Part shown: piece by piece, positions 1 through 6,332 of the stretch | How positions within the stretch are numbered: the stretch's first letter is position 1 | Layout: each line of letters begins with the position of its first letter | Origin: Streptomyces netropsis | GTDB lineage: Bacteria; Actinomycetota; Actinomycetes; Streptomycetales; Streptomycetaceae | Length of the DNA: 64,000 bases | Reading direction: 5' to 3' | Assembly: GCF_014203545.1 (NCBI RefSeq) | Contig: NZ_JACHJG010000007.1 | Location: forward strand, 299,391-363,390 | Made by a program: the position numbers and the translations under genes | Notes under the pieces: model-generated | Database searches by the model: none | Told to the model about the DNA's origin: nothing | What the model saw: the letters and a program-made list of their open reading frames with translations, nothing else

Positions 1-480
1 CTCGACGAGCCGACCACCGGCCTCGACCCGCGCAGCCGTCACAACATGTGGCAGATCATCCGCGAGCTCGTCTCCGACGGGGTGACGGTCTTCCTCACCA
101 CCCAGTACCTGGAGGAGGCCGACGAGCTCGCCGACCGCATCGCCGTGCTCAACGACGGCAGGATCGCTGCCCAGGGCACCGCCGAGGAGCTCAAGCGCCT
201 CATCCCCGGCGGGCACGTCCGGCTCCGCTTCACCGACCCTGCCGCGTACCGGTCCGCCGCCTCCGCACTGCGCGAGACCACCCGGGACGACGAGGCGCTG
301 TCACTGCAGATCCCCAGCGACGGCAGCCAGCGCGAGCTGCGCTCCCTCCTCGACTGGCTCGACTCCGCCGGCATCGAGGCCGACGAGCTCACCGTGCACA
401 CCCCCGACCTCGACGACGTGTTCTTCGCCCTGACCAGCGGCACCACCGTGCCCAACCAGCCCAAGGAAGCAGTCCGATGA
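1..480 (+). CDS. ABC transporter ATP-binding protein (DrrA-like), C-terminal part
   Basis: The 5' end lies outside the window. The visible 159 residues open exactly on the Walker B/D-loop (LDEPTTGLDP), followed by the switch region TTQYLEEADELADRI. Gln replaces the usual H-loop His, which is typical of the DrrA branch of antibiotic and lipid exporters. The remaining ~110 residues are the usual C-terminal accessory domain. It would hydrolyse ATP to drive the permease encoded next, whose ATG overlaps this stop codon (ATGA), so the two are translationally coupled. The substrate cannot be deduced. Confidence 0.93.
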   Translation, partial: LDEPTTGLDPRSRHNMWQIIRELVSDGVTVFLTTQYLEEADELADRIAVLNDGRIAAQGTAEELKRLIPGGHVRLRFTDPAAYRSAASALRETTRDDEALSLQIPSDGSQRELRSLLDWLDSAGIEADELTVHTPDLDDVFFALTSGTTVPNQPKEAVR

Positions 481-1262
481 GCGCCTTCTCCCTCGCCCTG
501 CGCGACTCGTCCACGATGCTGCGCCGCAACCTCCTGCACGCGCGCCGCTACCCGTCCCTCACTCTGAACCTGCTGCTCACGCCGATCATGCTGCTGTTGC
601 TCTTCGTCTACATCTTCGGCGACGTGATGAGCGCGGGCATCGGTGGCGGCGGCCGCTCCGAGTACATCGCCTACCTCGTGCCGGGCCTCCTGCTGATGAC
701 CATCGGCAGCACCACGATCGGGACCGCGGTGTCGGTCTCCAACGACATGACCGAGGGCATCATCGCCCGCTTCCGCACCATGGCGATCCACCGCGGCTCC
801 GTGCTCATCGGGCACGTCATCGGCAGCGTGCTGCAATCGATCGCCAGCGTGGTCCTCGTCGGCGCCGTCGCCGTGGCCATCGGCTTCCGGTCCACCGACG
901 CCACGGTCCTGGAATGGCTGGCCGCGTTCGGACTGCTCGTGCTCTTCGCCCTGGCACTCACCTGGATCGCGGTCGGCATGGGCCTCATCAGCCCGAACGC
1001 CGAGGCCGCCAGCAACAACGCGCTGCCGATGATCCTCCTGCCGCTCCTGTCCAGCGCCTTCGTCCCCGTCGACGGAATGCCGGGCTGGTTCCAGCCCATC
1101 GCCGAGTACCAGCCGTTCACGCCCGCCATCGAGACCCTGCGCGGACTGCTGCTCGGCACCGAGATCGGCCACAACGGATGGCTCGCGGTCGCCTGGTGCC
1201 TGGGACTCACGGTGCTCGGCTACTTCTGGTCGACCTCGAAGTTCAACCAGGACCCGAAGTAA
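477..1262 (+). CDS. ABC-2 type permease (DrrB-like)
   Basis: A 261-residue integral membrane protein. A short cytoplasmic N-terminus (SAFSLALRDSSTMLRRNLLH) is followed by about six hydrophobic segments, beginning with LTLNLLLTPIMLLLLFVYIF. The layout fits the DrrB/ABC-2 permease family that partners DrrA-type ATPases in drug or lipid export. Its ATG overlaps the ATPase stop by 4 bp, so the pair forms an operon. A long perfect hairpin follows the stop codon. The conserved family motif region before the last helices (residues ~190-215, MPGWFQPIAEYQPFTPAIETLRG) is present. Confidence 0.92.
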   Translation: MSAFSLALRDSSTMLRRNLLHARRYPSLTLNLLLTPIMLLLLFVYIFGDVMSAGIGGGGRSEYIAYLVPGLLLMTIGSTTIGTAVSVSNDMTEGIIARFRTMAIHRGSVLIGHVIGSVLQSIASVVLVGAVAVAIGFRSTDATVLEWLAAFGLLVLFALALTWIAVGMGLISPNAEAASNNALPMILLPLLSSAFVPVDGMPGWFQPIAEYQPFTPAIETLRGLLLGTEIGHNGWLAVAWCLGLTVLGYFWSTSKFNQDPK

Positions 1263-1351
1263 CCGCCGTGACAGCGCGGGCAGCCTCCCGCAACTCCTTC
1301 CGCCCGAGGGCGGCGTACCCCGACACCGCGTCGACCTACGCCGCCCCTCCA

Positions 1352-1408
1352 CCTCCACCGACCTCGCCCCTGCCCGGGAATCCCGGACAGGGGCGAGGTC
1401 GGTGGAGG
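1352..1408. terminator. Strong bidirectional terminator hairpin
   Basis: A perfect 21-bp inverted repeat (arms 1352-1372 and 1388-1408) encloses a 15-nt loop that is itself nearly self-complementary. It lies between the convergent ABC permease and monooxygenase genes and would end transcription from both sides. There is no clear T-tract, which is common for Streptomyces terminators. Confidence 0.85.
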
Positions 1409-1428
1409 CGTTCATGAACGGCGCGGCG

Positions 1429-1773
1429 TCACCGGGCTGCCGGAGGCTGCGCTCCGGTCCGGTCGGCCGGCTCGTAGGGGCTGTGCATGGTGAGGAAGCG
1501 GATGTCGAGGTCCGTCTCCAGGTAGTCCATGCGCCGCTCCCAGAAGGCCTGCATGTGAGGGAGGGCGAGGTGGGCGTCGAGATCGGCCTGGGAGCGCCAG
1601 GCCTCGTAGAAGACGAAGGCGCCGGGGTCGTTGCGATCTTCGTGGAAGTGGTACTCCAGGCAGCCGGATTCCTGCCGGGTCGGCTCGACGAACGAGAGCA
1701 GAAGCTGCTTCAACTCCTCGGCTCGTTCGGGTTTGGGATGAGCGGTGCCGACGAGTGCGAATGGCTGAGGCAT
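1429..1773 (-). CDS. Antibiotic biosynthesis monooxygenase (ABM) domain protein
   Basis: A 114-residue protein with the ABM/dimeric ferredoxin-like fold signature: an early strand FALVGTAHPKPERAEELKQL, then CLEYHFHEDRNDP, FVFYEAWRSQADLDAHLAL and PHMQAF. Members are cofactor-free small monooxygenases or quinol-handling enzymes (YgiN/ActVA-Orf6 type). ATG at 1773 is chosen because a GGGAGA ribosome site lies about 7 nt upstream. It is divergent from the ArsR regulator at 1874, and the shared 100-bp intergenic region carries two related palindromes, so this enzyme is the likely regulated target. The substrate is unknown. Confidence 0.88.
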   Translation of the reverse strand: MPQPFALVGTAHPKPERAEELKQLLLSFVEPTRQESGCLEYHFHEDRNDPGAFVFYEAWRSQADLDAHLALPHMQAFWERRMDYLETDLDIRFLTMHSPYEPADRTGAQPPAAR

Positions 1774-1791
1774 ACGGGGTTCTCTCCCTGA

Positions 1792-1858
1792 CAGGTACGA
1801 CTGATCTCGTACCTGCCGGACGCTACCCAACTTGTAGGTACGATGCAATCCATACCTG
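1792..1858. promoter_or_regulatory. Two palindromic operator-like sites between ABM and ArsR genes
   Basis: Site 1 (1792-1815) is CAGGTACGA-N6-TCGTACCTG, a perfect 9-bp-arm inverted repeat. Site 2 (about 1836-1857) keeps the outer AGGTA...TACCT arms with the same overall spacing. The centres are 43 bp apart, about four helical turns. They occupy the divergent promoter region and are inferred to bind the ArsR-type protein encoded at 1874. Confidence 0.65.
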
Positions 1859-1873
1859 AAGGGAGTGTTCCGA

Positions 1874-2191
1874 ATGCCCGATGACGAAGGCCACCCGAAC
1901 GTCGAGGAGATCGAGCTCGGCCCGGTACTCGCCGCACTGGCGGATCCGCTGCGCCGCCGCGTGGTGCGTGAGCTGGCGGCCGAACCCGACGGCGCGGCGC
2001 GGACGTGCAGTTCCTTCGGGCTGCCGGTCTCCAAGGCGACCGTCACGCACCATTTCCGCGCACTGCGCGAGGCCGGGTTGATCCGGCAGGTCGACCGGGG
2101 CAACAGCCGGATGGCCAGCCTGCGCCGGGCCGACATCGAGCAGCGGTTTCCCGGACTGCTGGGCATCGTGGCGGCCGAGTCGGAGGAGTGA
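1874..2191 (+). CDS. ArsR-family winged-helix transcriptional regulator
   Basis: A 105-residue protein. LAALADPLRRRVVRELAAE opens the domain. The recognition region is LPVSKATVTHHFRALREAGL (about residues 50-69), followed by the wing IRQVDRGNSRMASLRR. There is no metal-binding Cys pair typical of ArsR/SmtB sensors, so it probably senses something else. ATG at 1874 is preferred over GTG 1865 because GAAGGGAG sits 8 nt upstream of it. It is divergent from the monooxygenase gene with shared palindromes in between, suggesting repression of that gene and of itself. Confidence 0.9.
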   Translation: MPDDEGHPNVEEIELGPVLAALADPLRRRVVRELAAEPDGAARTCSSFGLPVSKATVTHHFRALREAGLIRQVDRGNSRMASLRRADIEQRFPGLLGIVAAESEE

Positions 2192-2193
2192 GC

Positions 2194-2856
2194 TCAGCGG
2201 CTCAACTGGGCTGCCTTGACCACGCGTTGCGCGAAGACGTCCTCGCGGCGGTCCGCCATCTGGCGCAGCGCGTCCTTGCGGTCCCGCTTGGACAGCCGGT
2301 CGAGATACGTGTGGCCGAAGAGGTGGTCGGTCTCGTGCTGGAGGCACCGCGCGAAGTAGCCCGTGCCCTCGATGACGAGGGGATTGCCGTCCATGTCGAG
2401 TCCGCGGACGACGGCACGATCGGTACGGGACACCGTCATGGTGGCACCCGGCACGGACAGGCAGCCCTCGAATTCGTCGACGAGGCGGCGGCTACCCGGA
2501 TCGGGCAGGTCGAGAACCGGGTTGATGATGTGGCCGACATGCCGGATCCCGTCGTCGTCCGGGCAGTCGTACACGAAAAGCCGCAGGTCGACGTCCACCT
2601 GGTTGGCGGCCAGGCCGGCACCGTCGGCCACGTGCATCGTCAGGAACATGTCGTCGATCAACGCCGACAGTTCCGGAGTTCCGAACTCGGTCACCTCCTG
2701 GCACGGTCGGCTCAGGATCTCCTCGCCCACCACCGTGACCCGGCGCACCGAACCCCGTGCCACCTCCGGTGGCAGAGCGGGATACGAGTCGACGGGTCGG
2801 CCCTGCACACGGACCCGCCGGTCCACGGGACGTAACCGGTCGTGATGAACGGACAT
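2194..2856 (-). CDS. def: Peptide deformylase, accessory type, with a TTA codon
   Basis: A 220-residue metalloenzyme that removes the N-formyl group from nascent proteins. All three catalytic motifs are present: GAGLAANQ (79-86), EGCLS (130-134, metal ligand C132) and HETDH (174-178). An N-terminal extension of about 35 residues precedes the catalytic domain. ATG at 2856 follows a GAGGGAGA ribosome site. Codon 8 is TTA (2833-2835), the rare leucine codon read by bldA tRNA, so translation may depend on developmental stage. It is divergent from a winged-helix regulator with paired CTTTGCAAAG sites between them. It is probably an additional deformylase rather than the housekeeping copy, which usually lies beside fmt. 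Confidence 0.92.
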   Translation of the reverse strand: MSVHHDRLRPVDRRVRVQGRPVDSYPALPPEVARGSVRRVTVVGEEILSRPCQEVTEFGTPELSALIDDMFLTMHVADGAGLAANQVDVDLRLFVYDCPDDDGIRHVGHIINPVLDLPDPGSRRLVDEFEGCLSVPGATMTVSRTDRAVVRGLDMDGNPLVIEGTGYFARCLQHETDHLFGHTYLDRLSKRDRKDALRQMADRREDVFAQRVVKAAQLSR

Positions 2857-2942
2857 CGCTGTCTCCCTCTTCTGCGCAGGCCACGCCCGCCGGGGGCGGC
2901 ACGCGGCCTGGTACCTCCGGGCAAGGACCCTCTTGCCAAGAT

Positions 2943-2969
2943 CTTTGCAAAGTAGCAGACTTTGCAAAG
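2943..2969. promoter_or_regulatory. Tandem CTTTGCAAAG palindromes (putative operator)
   Basis: Two identical 10-bp perfect palindromes at 2943-2952 and 2960-2969, with centres 17 bp apart. The second touches the GTG start of the regulator gene. They lie between the divergent deformylase and regulator genes, so autorepression and co-control of the deformylase are likely. Confidence 0.65.
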
Positions 2970-3544
2970 TGACTGAAGACGACCTCAACTCCCAGCCCGG
3001 ACAGCCCCGGGACACCGGCGACGAACTGCGCGAGCACGAGGTCCGCACGGCGCTGCTGGACCTGCTGGCCGAAGTCGGCACCGTCACGGCGACCGAGGCC
3101 GCCGTCCGGCTGGGCTACAGCTCCGGGCTCTGCTCGTTCCACCTGCGGCAGCTCGCACGTCACGGACACATCGAGGAAGCCCCGCACCACGGGGGGCGCG
3201 CACGCCCCTGGCGCCTGAGGCAGCACGACTCCACGACCGGCGCTCCCGAGGAGGAGCAGTTCGGCGACTTGGCCCGGGGGCTGGAGGACGAGAGCTGGCA
3301 GCGTTGGCTCGCCCAGCGCGACCAAGCGCCGGCCGAATGGCGCAACGACGAAGCGTTCAGCGCCGTCACGTACCTGACCCCCGAGGAAATGAGCCGGGTC
3401 GCGGACGTCGTCCGACGGGCGCTCGCCCCCTACCAGGACCGCGAACAACGCCCCTTGGCCCGGCCTGACGGCGCCCGGCCGGTGGCCCTCATCACCCGGC
3501 TGTTCCCCTTGCTTCCCCACGCGACGGACGAGCCGGGCCGGTAG
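2969..3544 (+). CDS. Winged-helix transcriptional regulator (ArsR/HTH_20-like)
   Basis: About 191 residues. The DNA-binding domain is near residues 18-85: EVRTALLDLLAEVGTVTATE, then a recognition helix SSGLCSFHLRQLARHGHIEE and a basic wing (GGRARPWRL). The ~110-residue C-terminal part (WQRWLAQRDQAPAEWRN ... EEMSRVADVVRRAL) resembles effector regions of Streptomyces winged-helix regulators of unknown ligand. GTG 2969 is chosen because the palindromic operator ends there; an upstream in-frame start at 2933 would place the operator inside the gene. It probably controls itself and the divergent deformylase. Confidence 0.82.
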   Translation: MTEDDLNSQPGQPRDTGDELREHEVRTALLDLLAEVGTVTATEAAVRLGYSSGLCSFHLRQLARHGHIEEAPHHGGRARPWRLRQHDSTTGAPEEEQFGDLARGLEDESWQRWLAQRDQAPAEWRNDEAFSAVTYLTPEEMSRVADVVRRALAPYQDREQRPLARPDGARPVALITRLFPLLPHATDEPGR

Positions 3545-3554
3545 CCCGGGCCGC

Positions 3555-4349
3555 TCAGCCGCGCGGGTGGGTGTGCATCTCCAGCCCGGTCATCCCTTGG
3601 GTCTCGACGCCGGGCAGCAGCCGCATGTCGTGGTCGTAGTCGCCGGCGACGAGTGAGCGGAACGGGATCGGCGCGTCTGTGAAGAGCCCGTCGAGCCGAC
3701 GTGCGTACTCCCGCTTCGCCGCCTCGAACCGCTCCTCCGGCAGGTCGTTCGCTCCGTATACCGCGAACGGTTCGAGCGGCGTCATGCCGGTGAACCAGAA
3801 CAGGCCGTGCTGCACCGGGTGGAGGACGTCGGCCAGCCGCCCGTGGATGCCCCGGTCGGAGAAGGACGACTCCCGGGCGCCGGCCGTCACGGACACCAGC
3901 GCACGCCGTCCGCCCAGGGTGCCCTCGCTGTAGGGCGGGGGGACCTGCGGGCCGTAGGCGAACCCGCTGGTGAAGACCCGGTCGATCCAGCCCTTGAGTA
4001 TCGCGGGCGTGGAGAACCACCACAGCGGGAACTGCAGGATCACCGCGTCCGACCAGCGCACCTTCTCCTGCTCCGCCGCGATGTCGGGCGACAGCCGGTC
4101 CGCCAGGGTGGCGCGCTCGGAGGCGGCCATCACGTTCAGTCGCTCGTCCGCGACGTGGTCGGGGAAGTCGTCGGCGTCCACCGTCGCCTTCCACTTCATC
4201 GCGTAGAGGTCCGACACCTGAACCTCGTGGCCCGCCGCGCGCAGGTGTTCTACGGCGAAGCCGGTGAGAGCGGAGTTGAGCGAACGGGGGTCCGGGTGGG
4301 CGCTGACGACGAGGATCTTCTTCTGCTGCTGCGGCGTGGCTGCGTTCAT
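3555..4349 (-). CDS. NAD(P)H:quinone oxidoreductase-like flavoprotein (flavodoxin_2 fold)
   Basis: A 264-residue protein opening with the flavodoxin-like strand and FMN loop ILVVSAHPDPRSLNSAL. SDAVILQFPLWWFSTPAILKGWIDRVF is the signature of the KefF/MdaB/NQO family, which reduces quinones or electrophiles with NAD(P)H. YSEGTLGGRRALVSVTAGA follows. A GGGAGA site lies upstream of ATG 4349. It is divergent from an XRE regulator (4447), 97 bp apart, the usual arrangement for a quinone- or xenobiotic-responsive reductase and its regulator. Confidence 0.9.
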   Translation of the reverse strand: MNAATPQQQKKILVVSAHPDPRSLNSALTGFAVEHLRAAGHEVQVSDLYAMKWKATVDADDFPDHVADERLNVMAASERATLADRLSPDIAAEQEKVRWSDAVILQFPLWWFSTPAILKGWIDRVFTSGFAYGPQVPPPYSEGTLGGRRALVSVTAGARESSFSDRGIHGRLADVLHPVQHGLFWFTGMTPLEPFAVYGANDLPEERFEAAKREYARRLDGLFTDAPIPFRSLVAGDYDHDMRLLPGVETQGMTGLEMHTHPRG

Positions 4350-4446
4350 GCCGCTACGTTCTCCCGGGCGCCGACGGGCAGCCAGCACCCTGACCGGCGG
4401 CGGAACGGCAGTCCTGGTACTGCGAGGGCCACCCATACTTGAGCGC

Positions 4447-5385
4447 ATGGACGGGGTGGACCACATCGAGCGCACTGAACGCGTCGAGCGTATCGAGCGC
4501 ACTGAGAGTGCTGAGCGCAATGAGCGCATCGGCGGGATCGGCGACAGCGAGCGGGCGCTCGGCGACTTTCTGCGCGCCCGCCGGGGGCGCGTCGCGCCGG
4601 AGCACGTCGGGCTCACCGGCGGCCGTCGCCGACGGGTGCGCGGGCTGCGCCGCGAGGAGTTGGCCCAGCTCGCCGGGATCAGCGTGGACTACTACGTGCG
4701 TCTCGAACAGGGCCGGGCCACCCAGCCGTCCCCCGAGGTGCTCGACGCGCTCGCCGGGGCGCTCGGCCTCGACGCGGCGGAGCGCGGGCACCTCGCCACC
4801 CTCGCCGGCGCCCGGCGCGGCCCGGCGCCCAGGGCCCGGGTCAGCCCCCTGATGCAACGGGTCCTCGACGCCATGACCGATCTGCCGGCCTTCGCGACGG
4901 ACCACCGCCTCCACGTGGTGGCCTGGAACGGCCTGGGCTCCGAACTGATCGGCGGCCTGGCCGACCCGGCCCGCCGCGACCGGAACAACGCCAGGTTCCT
5001 CTTCCTCGACCCCGCCTCCCGCCTCGTCCATCCCGAGTGGGAGGACAGGGCGGCGGAGGCCGTGGGACAGTTGCGGGTCGCCGCGGGGCGCTACCCCGAC
5101 GACGTGGAACTGGCCGGCCTCATCTCCGAACTGGGCGCGGGCAGCACCGAATTCCGGCGGATCTGGGACAGCGGCGAGGTCGTGATGTGCGCGGCGGGCC
5201 GCAAGCGGCTGCGGCACCCGGTGGCGGGGCTGCTCACCCTGGACTTCGAGACGCTGCACGTGCCGGCCGCGCCCGGTGAGACGGGTCTGGTGGTGCACGT
5301 GTTCAGCGCCGAGGAGGGCAGCGGGGAGGCCGCCGCCCTCGCCCGGCTGGCCACGGCAGCGGCGGCGGTGCCCGGTCTGCCGTAG
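4447..5385 (+). CDS. XRE-family regulator with MmyB-like ligand-binding domain
   Basis: 312 residues. An unusual N-terminus of Glu-Arg-rich triplets (residues 8-28) precedes an XRE helix-turn-helix (LRREELAQLAGISVDYYVRLEQGR, about residues 70-95) and a C-terminal MmyB-like PAS-type domain (ATDHRLHVVAWNGLGSELIG ... FRRIWDSGEVV ... HPVAGLLTLDFETLHV). ATG 4447 starts 7 nt after a CATACT hexamer (4434-4439), so the mRNA is probably leaderless. It is divergent from the quinone-reductase-like gene, which it likely controls. MmyB-type regulators are common next to short-chain or flavin oxidoreductases in Streptomyces. Confidence 0.92.
   Translation: MDGVDHIERTERVERIERTESAERNERIGGIGDSERALGDFLRARRGRVAPEHVGLTGGRRRRVRGLRREELAQLAGISVDYYVRLEQGRATQPSPEVLDALAGALGLDAAERGHLATLAGARRGPAPRARVSPLMQRVLDAMTDLPAFATDHRLHVVAWNGLGSELIGGLADPARRDRNNARFLFLDPASRLVHPEWEDRAAEAVGQLRVAAGRYPDDVELAGLISELGAGSTEFRRIWDSGEVVMCAAGRKRLRHPVAGLLTLDFETLHVPAAPGETGLVVHVFSAEEGSGEAAALARLATAAAAVPGLP
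4468..4530 (+). repeat. In-frame 9-bp minisatellite in XRE gene
   Basis: Seven imperfect 9-bp units of the form GAGCGC(A/G)NN encode Glu-Arg-X triplets at residues 8-28 of the regulator. The array is outside the predicted HTH, so unit number could vary without loss of function. Confidence 0.8.
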
Positions 5386-5422
5386 CCGGACGGCCGCGTT
5401 CGTCTATCGGCCGCGGGGTCCG

Positions 5423-5782
5423 TCAGCGGGGGGCGAGCCAGGGGAGTTCGTCCGCGAGGTCCTGGCGCAGACGGCGCTTGGGGCGGGCGCCCACGACGGA
5501 CTTCACGGGCTCGCCCGCGCGGAAGAGGAGAAGGGTGGGCATGGACAGGACGCCGTAGGCGGCCTGCGTGGCCGGGTTGGCGTCCACGTCGAGCTTCACG
5601 ATCTTGAGGCGCCCGGCCTCCTCCTCCGCCAGCTCCGCGAGTACGGGCGCGATCATGCGGCACGGCCCGCACCAGGCGGCGGTGAAGTCGACGAGAACGG
5701 GCAGGTCGGAGGCCAGTACCTCGGCCGCGAACGTCGCGTCGGTGACCGGGATGACGGGTGTGTCTGTTGCCGTGCTGGTCAT
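5423..5782 (-). CDS. Thioredoxin
   Basis: A 119-residue single-domain thioredoxin. The active-site motif WCGPC has its cysteines at 38 and 41, the cis-Pro loop is SMPTLLLF, and a Lys-Leu-Asp strand VKLDVDANPATQAAYGV follows. It acts as a cytoplasmic protein-disulfide reductant, recycled by thioredoxin reductase (not in the window). Its ATG overlaps the stop of the upstream MerR gene by 4 bp, so it is translationally coupled to its probable regulator. This pairing suggests an inducible thioredoxin rather than the housekeeping copy. Confidence 0.95.
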   Translation of the reverse strand: MTSTATDTPVIPVTDATFAAEVLASDLPVLVDFTAAWCGPCRMIAPVLAELAEEEAGRLKIVKLDVDANPATQAAYGVLSMPTLLLFRAGEPVKSVVGARPKRRLRQDLADELPWLAPR

Positions 5783-6228
5783 GGCTTGCTGCTCCCTGGT
5801 GCGGTGTCGGGCGGGGTGAAGGCGCAACGGGGCGGCGGACCGCCCGGAATATCGGCCTCCGCTTGTAGTGCGGCGCGGGCCAGCTCGGCGCGGGCCAGCT
5901 GGGCACCGACCTCGGCCCGTACGCGCTGGAGGTCCTCGATGCAGTCGTCGAGTTCCGCGAGCTTGCGGCGGTAGACCTCCAGCGAGGCCGGGCAGGAGTC
6001 GCCGGCCGGGTGGCCGGCCCGTAGGCATTCCACGAACGGCCGGGTCTCCTCCAGGCCGAAACCGAAGTCCGCGAGGGTGCGGATCTGCCGCAGGAGGCGC
6101 AGATCCTCCTCGTCGTACGTGCGGTAGCCGTTGCCGGTGCGGCGGGCGGGCAGGAGTCCCAGGGACTCGTAGTGCCGCAGGGTGCGGGTGGTGATGCCCG
6201 CCTGTTGAGCCAGTTCCCCGATGCGCAT
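5779..6228 (-). CDS. MerR-family transcriptional regulator coupled to thioredoxin
   Basis: 149 residues. The MerR winged HTH (MRIGELAQQAGITTRTLRHYESLGLL) runs from residue 1 to ~70, followed by a dimerisation coiled coil (YRRKLAELDDCIEDLQRVRAEVGAQL). Cysteines at 68, 79 and 96, plus one near the C-terminus, could bind metal or form a redox switch; this is inference. ATG 6228 lies 7 nt after a TACGGT -10 box on the minus strand, and a 20-bp palindrome sits just upstream. MerR proteins usually twist their own promoter, so autoregulated expression of the merR-trx pair is expected. Confidence 0.92.
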   Translation of the reverse strand: MRIGELAQQAGITTRTLRHYESLGLLPARRTGNGYRTYDEEDLRLLRQIRTLADFGFGLEETRPFVECLRAGHPAGDSCPASLEVYRRKLAELDDCIEDLQRVRAEVGAQLARAELARAALQAEADIPGGPPPRCAFTPPDTAPGSSKP

Positions 6229-6235
6229 GGGCACG

Positions 6236-6263
6236 ACCGTAGACCTTGACGTCGGCGTCAAGG
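6236..6263 (-). promoter_or_regulatory. MerR-type operator and promoter of the merR-thioredoxin operon
   Basis: CCTTGAC-N6-GTCAAGG (6244-6263) is a perfect 7-bp-arm inverted repeat of the type bound by MerR/SoxR-like proteins. A TACGGT -10 box (minus strand, 6236-6241) follows towards the gene, leaving 7 nt before the ATG. Binding by the adjacent MerR protein is inferred. Confidence 0.72.
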
Positions 6264-6332
6264 CCAGCCCGCGGCAGCGGCCGTGCGAAACCCCTTTGGG
6301 CGGTCCGGCGGGCCCTGGCTAGGGTGCGGTTC

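Noticed and set aside
2193..2200. Overlap or frameshift between ArsR gene and deformylase gene
   Set aside because: The stops at 2191 and 2194 are simply convergent and adjacent; both proteins are full length.
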